A stretch of 64,000 nucleotides of DNA from Novosphingobium mangrovisedimenti (GCF_025153475.1 NZ_JANZXA010000015.1:1-64000); one strand, 5' to 3'. Counted from the first letter of the stretch, positions 27,957 through 36,656 are shown. Numbers and translations are program-made. Notes: a model not told the origin generated them from the sequence alone.

Positions 27957-29488
27957 TTTGCGACGGGCGGAAAATAAGTATCGGGCAGGCTGTCCGTCTG
28001 GCTTTCTACCGGGCGAAAGACGATGATGGCCTTCACGCCTTTCCCGTTCTCCCCTTCGGTCAGGGTCACGCGGGCCCCCATGCGCATGCCGAGCGCGCGA
28101 ACGATCGGCAGCCCGAGACCGCTGCCTTGTGGCGCGTCCGCGCCGGGCGCGCGATAGAAGCGTTCCCATACCTTTTCCCGGTCTGCCGGCGCGATGCCGG
28201 GGCCGTCGTCTTCGACTTCCACGATCGGCACGCCATCGCGGACGAGGGTGCGCACGGTGACCGTGCCGTCGCTCCGGTTGTAGCGGATGGCATTGTCGAG
28301 AAGATTGCTGATCATCTCCGCCGCCAGCATCTCGTCGCCGAGCGCCACGACCGGACAGCCGTCGGTCTCGAAGCCAATGTCCATGTTTGCGGCATCGGCG
28401 TGGGTGACCCGGTTGGATACCGCATTTGCGGCGATATCCGTCAGGTCGAAAGGGTTCAGCCGGGTCATTTCCTGTCCCTGTTCGTCCATCCGCGCGAGCG
28501 CGATCAGCTGCGTCAAAAGGCGTTCGAGCGAATCGACGGCGGCGGCGATGTCCGCCAGCGCCGTTGCTCCCTGGGGCGACGAAGGGCCATGGCGTCCCAG
28601 CACATCGACATTGACGCGCACGATGGCGAGCGGGGTGCGAAGCTGGTGGGATGCGTTGGCGGTGAACTGGCGCAGCGAATCGGTGGCGCGTTCCGTGCGT
28701 TCCATCAGGTCGTTGAACGCGTTGACGAGCAGCCCGGCTTCGCGCGGGACATCGTCTGCAAGCGTGAGCCTTACATGCGACACGGGGTGTCGGCGCGTAT
28801 TGTCGATCTGGGCCGTCAGCGCGGCGAACGGCCGCAGTCCCCAGGTGATGGCGCCATAGAACAGGAGCACGGCGATCATCGCCACCAGAATGCCGGCACC
28901 CAGAACGCGCAGGAAATAGATCTGCTCGTAGGCCTGGCGGTCGTCGAGGAAATCGGCGACCTGGATCACGACCGGCCTTGCCGAGCGATGCAGGACGCGA
29001 ATTTCCGTGGCGATGCGCACCGGCCTGCCTTCCAGCACGGCGTCGCGCAGATAGGCGGGCTGGATGACGCCTTCGGCATCCTGCGCGTCGACATAGCCGC
29101 GCACCAGCATGGTATCGCGATAGCTCTTGGGAAAGCTGGCGGGGGCATGAAGAGGCAATTGCGATGCCGGCTGCCGGCCGTAGTCGTCCGGCGGGACGAG
29201 CCAGGCCGTGCCGGCGAGAAGGCGCGTGCCGTCGTAGACGCTGTAGTGGGATACCGGAGTCGTGCGGCTCTGCAGCAGGTGCACGGCGAGCGGGAGCAGT
29301 TGTCTGTGCAGATCGCCGTCGGTGTTGATCGCGCGGCTGATCATGGTGACCGACCCGACGAGTATGCGGTCGGACGTGGTCGAGAGCGTTCTGTGGATCA
29401 TCCAGCAGGTGATCCCGCCGAAGGTCACGGCCAATGCGAGCAGTGGCATCATGACCGCAGCGGTCAACCGTGCACGCAACGACTTCAT
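27941..29488 (-). CDS. Sensor histidine kinase, TctE/QseC-like
   Basis: A 515-aa membrane kinase. TM1 is at about 9-31 and TM2 at about 193-215, enclosing a periplasmic sensor of about 160 residues of the two-component sensor kinase N-terminal type. HAMP follows (about 216-270), then HisKA with phospho-acceptor NASHQLRTPLAIVR. The ATPase domain has the N box NLLDNAIRYN, the G1 box DDGPGIAP and the G2 box GSGLGLPIV. All catalytic motifs are intact. It begins 7 bp after the response regulator. Related TctE-type kinases govern carboxylate transporters, which fits the adjacent DAACS gene. Confidence 0.92.
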   Translation of the reverse strand: MKSLRARLTAAVMMPLLALAVTFGGITCWMIHRTLSTTSDRILVGSVTMISRAINTDGDLHRQLLPLAVHLLQSRTTPVSHYSVYDGTRLLAGTAWLVPPDDYGRQPASQLPLHAPASFPKSYRDTMLVRGYVDAQDAEGVIQPAYLRDAVLEGRPVRIATEIRVLHRSARPVVIQVADFLDDRQAYEQIYFLRVLGAGILVAMIAVLLFYGAITWGLRPFAALTAQIDNTRRHPVSHVRLTLADDVPREAGLLVNAFNDLMERTERATDSLRQFTANASHQLRTPLAIVRVNVDVLGRHGPSSPQGATALADIAAAVDSLERLLTQLIALARMDEQGQEMTRLNPFDLTDIAANAVSNRVTHADAANMDIGFETDGCPVVALGDEMLAAEMISNLLDNAIRYNRSDGTVTVRTLVRDGVPIVEVEDDGPGIAPADREKVWERFYRAPGADAPQGSGLGLPIVRALGMRMGARVTLTEGENGKGVKAIIVFRPVESQTDSLPDTYFPPVAKMTAY

Positions 29489-29495
29489 TGGCGGG

Positions 29496-30161
29496 TCAGT
29501 TGCCCTCCAGAACGTAGCCCAGGCCCCTGACCGTGCGGATGACGGGGCCGTCAGGCATCAGTTTGCGCCGGAGCCGCCCGACATAGACGTCCAGGGCATT
29601 GGGGGCGACGGCGTCGGCGAAGTTGAAGACTTCCGCCGTCAGGCATTCGCGTGTGACCACCTTGCCGGGCCGGCCCATCAGGGTTTCGAGCACGGCCAGT
29701 TCGCGGCGGCGCAGCTCGACGACGGCGCGCTTGAGCTGCACGGTCCGCGTCGAACGATCGAAGATAAGTTCGCCGACGCGCAGTACCGGATCCGGCGTGC
29801 CCAGACTGCGACGGATGAGGGCGCGCGCGCGCGATTCCAGCTCGCGGGGATGAAATGGTTTCGACAGGTAATCGTCGGCGCCGCGGTCCAGTCCCTCGAT
29901 ACGGTCGTTCACCGCGTCGCGCGCGGTCAGGATCAGAATCGGAGTCTGTATTTCCCGGCGGCGCAGGCGGCTCAGCACTTCGAGGCCGTCCATGTCGGGC
30001 AACCCGAGGTCCAGGATCACGAGGTTGTAGGGCTCGGTCGAGAGCACCTCGATCGCCTCTTCCCCGGTCGACACGAAATCCATGGCGAAACCTGCCGTCG
30101 CCATCGAAGCTTCCATACCGCGCGCAAGGCTGCGGTCATCTTCCACGATCAGAATACGCAA
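29496..30161 (-). CDS. OmpR-family response regulator, TctD/QseB-like
   Basis: DNA-binding partner of the adjacent kinase. The receiver domain (about 1-115) has the acidic pair ED near LIVEDD, the phospho-acceptor in LVILDLGLPDMDGLEV, the switch Thr in LILTARD and Lys in YLSKPF. The C-terminal winged helix contains RELAVLETLMGRPGKVVTRE and NALDVYVGRLRRKL. I place the start at the TTG at 30161 (221 aa), since a GGGGAG site lies 7 bases upstream and homologues begin at RILIVEDD; an ATG at 30191 adds ten residues. The upstream inverted pair of CTGTCA repeats suggests autoregulation. Confidence 0.92.
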   Translation of the reverse strand: MRILIVEDDRSLARGMEASMATAGFAMDFVSTGEEAIEVLSTEPYNLVILDLGLPDMDGLEVLSRLRRREIQTPILILTARDAVNDRIEGLDRGADDYLSKPFHPRELESRARALIRRSLGTPDPVLRVGELIFDRSTRTVQLKRAVVELRRRELAVLETLMGRPGKVVTRECLTAEVFNFADAVAPNALDVYVGRLRRKLMPDGPVIRTVRGLGYVLEGN

Positions 30162-30285
30162 CAAGTCGCTCCCCGTACCGAGTTGCGGCATCCCCTCCGT
30201 CGCGCATGACCGAACCGCCCCCGCGGCGCGGTCATTGTATCATCTGTGACTCTAATATTTCTTGATTCGACACTGTTTGGTGAAA

Positions 30286-30360
30286 ACCTGTCATCAAGCT
30301 GTCGCTGACCCGTAATTTCTTTTCAAATCCGGTTGGGAGAGTGACAGCTTGATGACAGGT
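30286..30360. promoter_or_regulatory. Inverted pair of Pho-box-like repeats
   Basis: Bases 30286-30303 (acctgtcatcaagctgtc) and 30343-30360 are perfect 18-base reverse complements separated by 39 bp. Each arm itself is a 7-4-7 direct repeat (CTGTCAT-CAAG-CTGTCAC on the reverse arm) matching the enterobacterial Pho-box layout. The pair lies about 125-200 bp upstream of the response regulator. It is a likely operator for this OmpR-type regulator or for PhoB. Confidence 0.65.
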
Positions 30361-30484
30361 CGTCCACCCTAACTTTTCCATGTCTGGTGGAAAGCTCGCA
30401 CGATCCAGACGGGTCACGGCCCTTGCGGTATGTCGGTTCGCCGGCGGGTGCGGCAAGGGTGCTTACGGTTGAAAAGGGGGACCA

Positions 30485-30610
30485 ATGGTTAGCCAGTCCG
30501 GTCGCGTAGTTTCGCCGCCTTCGAGTTTCAGTCTTCAGTCGTATGCCGGCTCGGGGCCGGCCTGTTCCGGATGCAGGGTCGCGTCCGGCGCGGGTGCATT
30601 GCGGGCATGA
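30485..30610 (+). CDS. Possible 41-aa small ORF or leader upstream of the TonB receptor
   Basis: ATG preceded by GGGGGA 4 bases upstream, then 41 codons to TGA. The peptide is Ser/Gly/Ala-rich with two Cys (PACSGC) and no recognisable domain. It could be a leader peptide or chance; GC-rich DNA makes such frames common. Only the strong ribosome site and position argue for it. Confidence 0.2.
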   Translation: MVSQSGRVVSPPSSFSLQSYAGSGPACSGCRVASGAGALRA

Positions 30611-30870
30611 ATGTCTCCGGCGTGCGGGGTTAACGCCGCAGCGCCGGAAAGTAGCGAAGTGAATTGTGAATGAAATGCCGCCGCAGTGGCCTGCATCGCG
30701 CAGGCTGCTTGCGGGAACGATGGCGCGTGCTCTGTTTCGGACGTTGCGACTGTGAGGGTGCGCAGGTTCTGGTTGCCATCAACATATTGGTTTCGTGAGA
30801 AAAAATAACCCGGATCTCAAGGGAGGGGCCCGACAAAAGAACTTTCGTCCAATAGAGGGGGCTGATCCAG

Positions 30871-33516
30871 ATGAAGTACAGGGAAACGACATCGATTGCC
30901 GCACTTGCCGTCGCGCTTTGCGTATGTGCGCAGCCGGCATTCGCGCAAAGTGCAGGGACTATGGTTGCGGGCGGGGCCGAAGCCGCCGCCGCTTCCGATG
31001 ACGATGTGGGTGAATCGATCATTGTTACGGGTACCCGCACCACCGGCATGAAGGCGGCGGACAGCCCGGCGCCGATCCAGCTCATGGATTCCGAGGCCCT
31101 TGCGCGCACCGGCCAGCCGGACCTCATCCAGAGCCTGGCGCAGAGCCTGCCTTCGATTCAGGCGCAATCCTTCGGCGGCGACATGCAGGCAATGAACCTG
31201 CAGATGAAGCTGCGCGGCCTGAGCCCGAACCACACGCTGGTCCTGATCAATGGCAAGCGTCGCCATGGCACCGCCAACATATCGATCGCGGGTGGTCCTT
31301 ACGGCGGCAGCGCCGCGCCGGACATGAGCTTCATCCCGACGGCCGCGATCGATCACATCGAAGTCCTGCAGGATGGCGCGGCCGCGCAGTACGGTACCGA
31401 CGCCATCGCCGGCGTCATCAACATCATTCTCAAGGATTCCGAATACGGCGGCAGCATTGTCGGCACCGCGGGCCAGTATTTCGATGGTGGCGGCGATACC
31501 TACAGCATCTCGGGCAATGTCGGTTTCGCGCCGATCGAGGACTCCTACTTCAATGTGACGGTCCAGAAGAAGAAGAAGGGCTTCAGCTTCCGCGGCGATG
31601 TCGATCCGCGCGTGTTCGGCGACAACTCGGTCGCCGCGGCCAACCTTTCCAAGTATCCCGACGCGGTCAATCAGGCGCACTATCCCTACGTCAACCGCAT
31701 TCTGGGCGATCCCTACGTCAACCAGACCTCGGTGATGTACAACGCTGGTTACCGGTTCGGCGATTTCGAACTCTACAGCTTCGGCAGCTACGGCCACAAA
31801 TATGCCCGCGCCTACGAAAACTATCGTACGCCCGGCATTATCACCGATTCCGATGGCGTTCCGTTCTACCCCACCGGCTTCTCGCCGCTGGAGGCCGTGC
31901 GCGAGACGGACTGGTCGGTGACGGGCGGCTTCAAGGGCATGATCGGCGAACTCGGGTTCGATGTTGCCTCGACCTACGGTCATGACCTGGTCGGCGTCTA
32001 TGTGGAGAATTCGGGCAACTCCTCGCTCTACCGGGATACCGGCTTCACGCCGACCGAGTTCCACAACGGCGACTTCAAGGCCTCGCAGTGGACCAATACG
32101 CTGGATCTGACGCTGCCGGTCGACATCGGCCTCTCTTCGCCGCTGAACCTTGCCGGCGGCATCGAGTGGCGCCGCGACACTTACGGTATCACGGATGGCG
32201 ATCCGGCATCCTACTATGGCAGCGGCGCGCAGTCGTTCTTCGGCTATGCGCCGGCCAATGCCGGCAATCACCGCCGCACCAACTTCTCGCAGTATCTCGA
32301 CGTCTCGTTCAATCCGAACCCCGACTGGCTCGTCGACGGTGCGGTTCGCCACGAGCACTACAGCGACTTTGGCGATACCACGGTGTTCAAGCTCACCAGC
32401 CGCTACGACATCACGCCGACGTTCGCGATCCGCGGCACGGCATCCACGGGCTTCCGCGCTCCGACGCCGGGCGAGGGCTTCTATTCGGGTATTTCGGTCG
32501 GTCCGAACTCGGTCGGCGGCGTGCTTCCGGCCAACTCCGCCGCGGCGGCTTCGCTGGGCTTTGGCGGCCTGAAACCTGAAAAGTCGACGAACTTCAGCGC
32601 CGGTGTCGTCTTCACGCCGACCTCGCGCCTGAGCTTCACGCTCGACGGCTACTGGATCAAGATCCGCGACCGCATCCTCATCACGGGTTCGTTCTACGGC
32701 TTCAACGGCCAGTACTGCCCCGAGGGCTACACCGGCTCCAACGCGGCGAGCTGCATTCCCTACAATGCGGATGCCTACAACATCTACAACCAGCAGGCCG
32801 TCTACGACGCGGTTTCCTCGGCGCTGGGCGGGACGATCCCGAGCTACGTGCTGATCGATGCCACCGGCGTCGACCGCAACCTGAGCGGCACGGTGCGCAT
32901 CCAGACCTTCGCCAACGGTGCCGACATGACGACGCGCGGCATCGACTTCACGGCGAAGTACGACATGCCCACCGGCATCGGCGACATCAACTGGAGCCTC
33001 ACGGCCAACTACAACGAGAACAAGGTCGACTCGATCGCGGGGCTGCCTTCCGCGCTCTACACCAGCACCGTGGACCCGACGGCCACGGCGCTGATCGACA
33101 AGTTCGCGGTCTGGACGCTGGAAAAGAGCACGCCCAAGGTTCGGGCCACGCTCGGCATGTACTGGGAATCGAGCATGTTCAGCCTGAACCTGCGCGAGAG
33201 CTACTATTCGAAGGTCTCCAGCCTCAGCACCGCGCCGGGCGGCAGCCCGCTGGCCGGCCAGTCCATTCCGATCCCGGTGAAGGCTTCGTTCATCACCGAC
33301 ATCGAAGTGGGCTTCAAACCGACCGAGGCTCTCAAGATTTCGGTCGGCGCCAACAACCTGTTCAATCACTACCCGACGAAGACATCCTACGAGAACTTCC
33401 GCGCCGCTTACGAGGCGTCGGGTTCGAGCAGGTTTGCTTCCAGTGTCTACCCCACGGTCTCGCCTTTCGGGATCAACGGTGGATACTACTACGCGCGGGT
33501 CGGTGTGAAGTTCTGA
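30871..33516 (+). CDS. TonB-dependent outer-membrane receptor
   Basis: Outer-membrane active transporter of 881 aa. Signal peptide to about residue 25 (CAQPAFAQ), TonB box ESIIVTGTR (about 48-56), plug domain (about 60-185: PIQLMDSEAL, MNLQMKLRGLSPNHTLVLINGKRRHG, IDHIEVLQDGAAAQYGTDAIAGVINI). A 22-strand barrel ends in VGVKF with the C-terminal aromatic. An AGGGGG site lies about 11 bases upstream. It is followed by a strong terminator, so it is its own transcript or the end of one. The neighbouring transporter and aminotransferase suggest an amino-acid-like ligand; that is inference. Confidence 0.95.
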   Translation: MKYRETTSIAALAVALCVCAQPAFAQSAGTMVAGGAEAAAASDDDVGESIIVTGTRTTGMKAADSPAPIQLMDSEALARTGQPDLIQSLAQSLPSIQAQSFGGDMQAMNLQMKLRGLSPNHTLVLINGKRRHGTANISIAGGPYGGSAAPDMSFIPTAAIDHIEVLQDGAAAQYGTDAIAGVINIILKDSEYGGSIVGTAGQYFDGGGDTYSISGNVGFAPIEDSYFNVTVQKKKKGFSFRGDVDPRVFGDNSVAAANLSKYPDAVNQAHYPYVNRILGDPYVNQTSVMYNAGYRFGDFELYSFGSYGHKYARAYENYRTPGIITDSDGVPFYPTGFSPLEAVRETDWSVTGGFKGMIGELGFDVASTYGHDLVGVYVENSGNSSLYRDTGFTPTEFHNGDFKASQWTNTLDLTLPVDIGLSSPLNLAGGIEWRRDTYGITDGDPASYYGSGAQSFFGYAPANAGNHRRTNFSQYLDVSFNPNPDWLVDGAVRHEHYSDFGDTTVFKLTSRYDITPTFAIRGTASTGFRAPTPGEGFYSGISVGPNSVGGVLPANSAAAASLGFGGLKPEKSTNFSAGVVFTPTSRLSFTLDGYWIKIRDRILITGSFYGFNGQYCPEGYTGSNAASCIPYNADAYNIYNQQAVYDAVSSALGGTIPSYVLIDATGVDRNLSGTVRIQTFANGADMTTRGIDFTAKYDMPTGIGDINWSLTANYNENKVDSIAGLPSALYTSTVDPTATALIDKFAVWTLEKSTPKVRATLGMYWESSMFSLNLRESYYSKVSSLSTAPGGSPLAGQSIPIPVKASFITDIEVGFKPTEALKISVGANNLFNHYPTKTSYENFRAAYEASGSSRFASSVYPTVSPFGINGGYYYARVGVKF

Positions 33517-33527
33517 CGGCAGACTAA

Positions 33528-33575
33528 ATGGGCGCCACCTTCGGATTTATTCAAAGGTGGTGCCCATCCTTTTTT
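33528..33575 (+). terminator. Rho-independent terminator after the TonB receptor gene
   Basis: A 14-bp stem (arms 33528-33541 and 33554-33567, with one G-U pair) closes a 12-base loop and is followed by six T at 33570-33575. It separates the receptor transcript from the TSUP gene. Confidence 0.85.
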
Positions 33576-33610
33576 GAATTACGCATGTATTCACACGCGG
33601 AGAGTTCTTT

Positions 33611-34441
33611 GTGCTCATGACTTCAATGGATTGGTTGATTCCGGCTGTCGGGCTTCTGGGTGCCGGGCTGTTGGCGGGTTTCGCCGGCGGCGTGTTCGGT
33701 ATCGGCGGCGGATTTGTGGTCGTGCCTGCGCTCTTGCTCATGCTTCCGCTGCTGGGCGGCGATCACGCCCAGTATGCCCACGTCGCCATCGGCACCTCAG
33801 CCGCGACCATCATCGTCACATCGATCCGCTCGGTCATGAGCCACAACAAGCGCGGCGCGGTCGATTTTGAAATTCTGAAGAGCTGGGCGCCCTGGATCGT
33901 GCTCGGCGACGGGGTGGGCGTCTTGCTCGCCAGCCATGTCGACGGCAAGATGCTGACCATGATCTTCGCCACCGGCGTCCTGCTGATGTCGCTCCACTTC
34001 CTGCTGCCGCGCATCGGCGACAAGTCGCTGACCGACCAGATGCCGAGCGGGGTGCTGCGCATGGGCATCGCTGGCGGCCTCGGCACGTTTTCCTCGCTGC
34101 TCGGCATCGGCGGCGGCACGATCGCGATCATGGTGATGACGCTGTGCGGCCGCCCGATCCATCGCGCGGTAGGGACCGCATCGGGCGTGGGAACGCTGAT
34201 CGCGATCCCCAGCGCCATCGGTTTCGCCATCATCGGCCTGCGCGAGCACGGCTTGCCCTGGGGCTCGCTGGGCTTTGTAAATCTGCCTGCGACGGCGGCG
34301 ATCGCCTCGATGTCGATCCTGACCGCTCCGCTGGGCGTGGCGGCGGCCCATTCGCTGCCGCCCAGCGTCTTGAAGCGCGTTTTCGGCGTCTATCTCATCG
34401 TTATTGCCGTCGTCATGTTTCGCAATGCGCTCAAGGTCTGA
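33611..34441 (+). CDS. TSUP (TauE/SafE) family membrane permease
   Basis: A 276-aa integral membrane protein of eight or so helices, of the family that exports sulfite, sulfoacetate and other organosulfur anions. Both repeat signatures are present: GFAGGVFGIGGGFVVVPAL near the N-terminus and SSLLGIGGGTIAIMVMTL in the second half. The GTG at 33611 has a GGAG site 8 bases upstream; an in-frame ATG lies at 33617. It lies 35 bp upstream of the aminotransferase gene, so the two are probably cotranscribed. Confidence 0.9.
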   Translation: MLMTSMDWLIPAVGLLGAGLLAGFAGGVFGIGGGFVVVPALLLMLPLLGGDHAQYAHVAIGTSAATIIVTSIRSVMSHNKRGAVDFEILKSWAPWIVLGDGVGVLLASHVDGKMLTMIFATGVLLMSLHFLLPRIGDKSLTDQMPSGVLRMGIAGGLGTFSSLLGIGGGTIAIMVMTLCGRPIHRAVGTASGVGTLIAIPSAIGFAIIGLREHGLPWGSLGFVNLPATAAIASMSILTAPLGVAAAHSLPPSVLKRVFGVYLIVIAVVMFRNALKV

Positions 34442-34475
34442 GGGCCGGCGCACAGTTTCGGGAAGGAGTGTGCAA

Positions 34476-35663
34476 ATGCAGGTTCAGGAAACCAGTGTCA
34501 TGGAGCGTATCGAAAACAGCGAGGTTGCTGAAGAACTCATCGGGCGCGGTTACTCGCGCCGGCAGCTTGGCCGGATCGCGGCCCTGCTCGGTGGTGGCCT
34601 CGCTCTGGCGGGCAACGCCGAGTCGGTCTTCGCGCAGCAGTCCGCCAAGGCCGTGGCCGGTGCGGTGCGCATCGGTTCCAACGAGTGCTGGACGGGGCCG
34701 CTTCCCGCCGGTGCGGAGGCGGCAATGCTGATCGTCGCCCAGGGTAACCGCTACGAGCCCGACGACGAGCACGCCAAGCTCTTCGCGGCCGTGTCCGAAG
34801 TCGAAGGCGTGCCGGTGGACCGCATTCTCGCATGGCCGGGTTCGAGTGATCCGCTGGCCCGTACGCCGATCACGTTCTCTTCGCCCAAGCGCGGTATCGT
34901 TACTGCCGATCCGACCTACGAATCGATCTGGCGTACCGGCGCATGGATCGGCGCCAAGGTGACCAAGGTTCCGCTTACCTCCGACTATCGCCACGACGTG
35001 AAGGCCATGCTGACGGCCGATCCCAATGCGGGCCTCTATTACGTCTGCTCGCCCAACAACCCGACCGGCACGATCACCCCGATCGAGGACCTGCGCTGGC
35101 TGGCCGAGAACAAGCCCAAGGATGCGGTGCTGCTGGTGGACGAGGCCTATGTTCACTGGTCCGACACGCCGCGCGCGGCTCAGCTTGCGGTGGAACGCGA
35201 CGACGTGATCGTGATGCGCACGTTCTCGAAGCTGTTCGGCATGGCCGGCATGCGTCTGGGACTGACCTTCGCGGCGCCGGAGCTTCATAAGAGGATGATG
35301 CGCTATGACGGCGGGCAGGTGACGAACATGCTGCCGATGACCGCCGTTGCCTGCGGTACCGCGTCGGTTCCGCTTGCTGCCCAGATCAAGGCGCGCGCCG
35401 CGCAGATGGTGTCCGCGCGCGAGATGGCCATCGCCCACCTCCAGAAGCGCGGTCTCAAGGTGATCCCGGGTAGCCACGCGAACATGTTCATGGTCGAATG
35501 GAAGGACAGGACGCCCAAGGAAATGATGGCGGCCTTGCTAGGGCAGGGCGTGCAGATCGGCCGGTCCTGGACCGCTTATCCGCAGATGTCGCGCATTACG
35601 GTAGGTTCGGCCGAAGAGATGCAGAAGTTCTGCCTGGCCGTCGACAAGGTGCTGATGGCCTGA
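34476..35663 (+). CDS. Tat-exported PLP-dependent aminotransferase (HisC-like, fold type I)
   Basis: A 395-aa class I/II aminotransferase with an export signal. The ATG follows a GGAAGGAG site by 7 bases. The N-terminus contains GYSRRQLGRIAALLGGGLALAG, a twin-arginine signal ending at SVFAQ (about residue 50). The enzyme has CSPNNPTGTITP, VDEAYVHW and the PLP Schiff-base Lys in RTFSKLFGMAGMRLG, plus a C-terminal RITVGS that binds the substrate carboxylate. All catalytic residues look intact. Tat export carries folded, cofactor-loaded proteins, which fits a PLP enzyme. An aminotransferase in the periplasm is unusual. Confidence 0.88.
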   Translation: MQVQETSVMERIENSEVAEELIGRGYSRRQLGRIAALLGGGLALAGNAESVFAQQSAKAVAGAVRIGSNECWTGPLPAGAEAAMLIVAQGNRYEPDDEHAKLFAAVSEVEGVPVDRILAWPGSSDPLARTPITFSSPKRGIVTADPTYESIWRTGAWIGAKVTKVPLTSDYRHDVKAMLTADPNAGLYYVCSPNNPTGTITPIEDLRWLAENKPKDAVLLVDEAYVHWSDTPRAAQLAVERDDVIVMRTFSKLFGMAGMRLGLTFAAPELHKRMMRYDGGQVTNMLPMTAVACGTASVPLAAQIKARAAQMVSAREMAIAHLQKRGLKVIPGSHANMFMVEWKDRTPKEMMAALLGQGVQIGRSWTAYPQMSRITVGSAEEMQKFCLAVDKVLMA

Positions 35664-35684
35664 CGCCGGGGGGGTGAAGGTCAT

Positions 35685-35785
35685 GCCCGGGGCGCGGTTT
35701 CGCGCTCCGGGCAACTTCGCCGCGCCGACGATCTGATCGGGCAGGGCGCAGGGAAGACACCCTTGCCCTGCCCGTTGTCGTTTCT
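35685..35785 (+). terminator. Tandem hairpins ending the TSUP-aminotransferase unit
   Basis: Two stems follow the aminotransferase stop. The first pairs 35685-35696 with 35701-35712. The second is a perfect 10-bp stem (35738-35747 with 35765-35774) followed by a T-rich tail. The second is the likelier terminator. Confidence 0.6.
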
Positions 35786-35896
35786 TCTGTCCTTGCTTCC
35801 CGGCGCCGCGGTTTTCGCCTCCGCACGTGGCATGCATTATTCCATGCAATTCCGGATATTGCATCGTTTCTTGCGCACATGACGATCGGGTTACAC

Positions 35897-35937
35897 TGGA
35901 CGCAGTGTGCACCTGTGACTACATACCGGTCGGTATG
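35897..35937 (+). promoter_or_regulatory. Promoter and operator of the tetR gene, with almost no 5' leader
   Basis: TGGACG (35897-35902) and TACATA (35920-35925) are spaced 17 bp apart, like a sigma-70 promoter. The near-palindrome CATACCGGTCGGTATG (35922-35937) overlaps the -10 and includes the ATG start codon at 35935. The same ACC-N2/3-GGT core appears twice in front of the efflux operon, so this is probably the repressor's own operator. Confidence 0.7.
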
Positions 35938-36546
35938 GAATGTTCGGCTTCCTCCAAGACACGTGGTCGCCCTCGGGAATTCGATCCCGAGCAGGCGCTT
36001 GCCAGCGCGCTTCGCGTGTTCTGGGAGCGTGGCTACGAAGGCGCGTCGATGGTCGAGCTGACCGAGGCGATGGGCATTACCAAACCCAGCCTTTATGCGT
36101 GCTTCGGCAACAAGGAAGCGCTCTTCAAGAAGGCGCTGGACCTCTATGAGCGCGAAAAGCTCTGCTACATCCAGGCCGCGAACGATGCGCCGACAGCGCG
36201 CGGCGTTGCCCAGCGCCTGCTGAATGGCGCGCTCGACACGCATTGCGGTTCCAGCGACCCGCAAGGATGCCTCGGTATCATGAGCACGGTCGCCTGCTCC
36301 ACGGAATCGCCCGCGATTCGCGAGGAAGTCATTGCCCGGCGCGCTTCGTCCGAGGCCGCGCTGGTCGCCCGCTTCGAACGGGCCAGGGCGGAAGGCGACT
36401 TGCCCGAAAGCGTCGACGCCAAGGCGCTCGCGCAATGCCTTACCACGGTCATGCAGGGCATTGCGGTCAAGGCGCAGGGTGGCGCGGATCGCGAGGATCT
36501 GAGCCACGTCGTCGACACGTTCCTGACGATGTGGCCCAGCCGCTAG
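35935..36546 (+). CDS. TetR/AcrR-family repressor of the RND efflux operon
   Basis: A 203-aa repressor. The helix-turn-helix lies at about 15-60: RGRPREFDPEQALASALRVF, then GYEGASMVELTEAMGITKPSLYACFGNKEALF. The ligand domain includes a TetR_C-type LGIMSTVACS segment. No ribosome site precedes the ATG and the predicted transcript begins only a few bases before it, so translation may be leaderless. It is followed by a hairpin and then, 421 bp on, by the efflux operon with two matching operators. Repression released by a toxic compound is the standard model. Confidence 0.92.
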   Translation: MECSASSKTRGRPREFDPEQALASALRVFWERGYEGASMVELTEAMGITKPSLYACFGNKEALFKKALDLYEREKLCYIQAANDAPTARGVAQRLLNGALDTHCGSSDPQGCLGIMSTVACSTESPAIREEVIARRASSEAALVARFERARAEGDLPESVDAKALAQCLTTVMQGIAVKAQGGADREDLSHVVDTFLTMWPSR

Positions 36547-36557
36547 GCGGCTTTATG

Positions 36558-36576
36558 CGCCGCGTCGGACGCGGCG
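36558..36576 (+). terminator. Possible terminator after tetR
   Basis: A perfect 8-bp GC-rich stem (36558-36565 with 36569-36576) with a 3-base loop is followed by an AT-rich stretch without a clean T-run. Confidence 0.45.
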
Positions 36577-36631
36577 ATGAAAATTTATTCATCTTCCGTT
36601 CAACCTCTTGAAACCGACGGTCCCGCACCAA

Positions 36632-36647
36632 TGTACCGATTGGTACA
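36632..36647. promoter_or_regulatory. TetR operator 1 of the efflux operon
   Basis: TGTACCGATTGGTACA is a near-perfect palindrome with the same core as the operator over the tetR start. It sits just upstream of the -35 element. Confidence 0.75.
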
Positions 36648-36656
36648 GAAACAGCC

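Larger units (their letters stand above)
30162..30870. other. Regulatory intergenic region between response regulator and TonB receptor
   Basis: About 700 bp of divergent upstream sequence. Next to the regulator it holds the inverted Pho-box-like pair (30286-30360). A 42-codon frame with a strong ribosome site lies at 30485-30610. The last 100 bp are AT-rich before the TonB receptor start. No RNA gene is recognised. Confidence 0.5.

Noticed and set aside
30714..30737. GGAAC followed by a GTT-like word, a possible EcfG stress promoter
   Set aside because: Spacing is about 14 instead of 16-17 bases and the -10 word does not fit. I saw no EcfG-type promoter in front of the partner-switching genes either.
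30817..33369. An 850-codon open frame antisense to the TonB receptor
   Set aside because: Arg/Asp/Gly-rich translation without motifs; it mirrors the codon bias of the receptor gene, whose plug and barrel are unmistakable.
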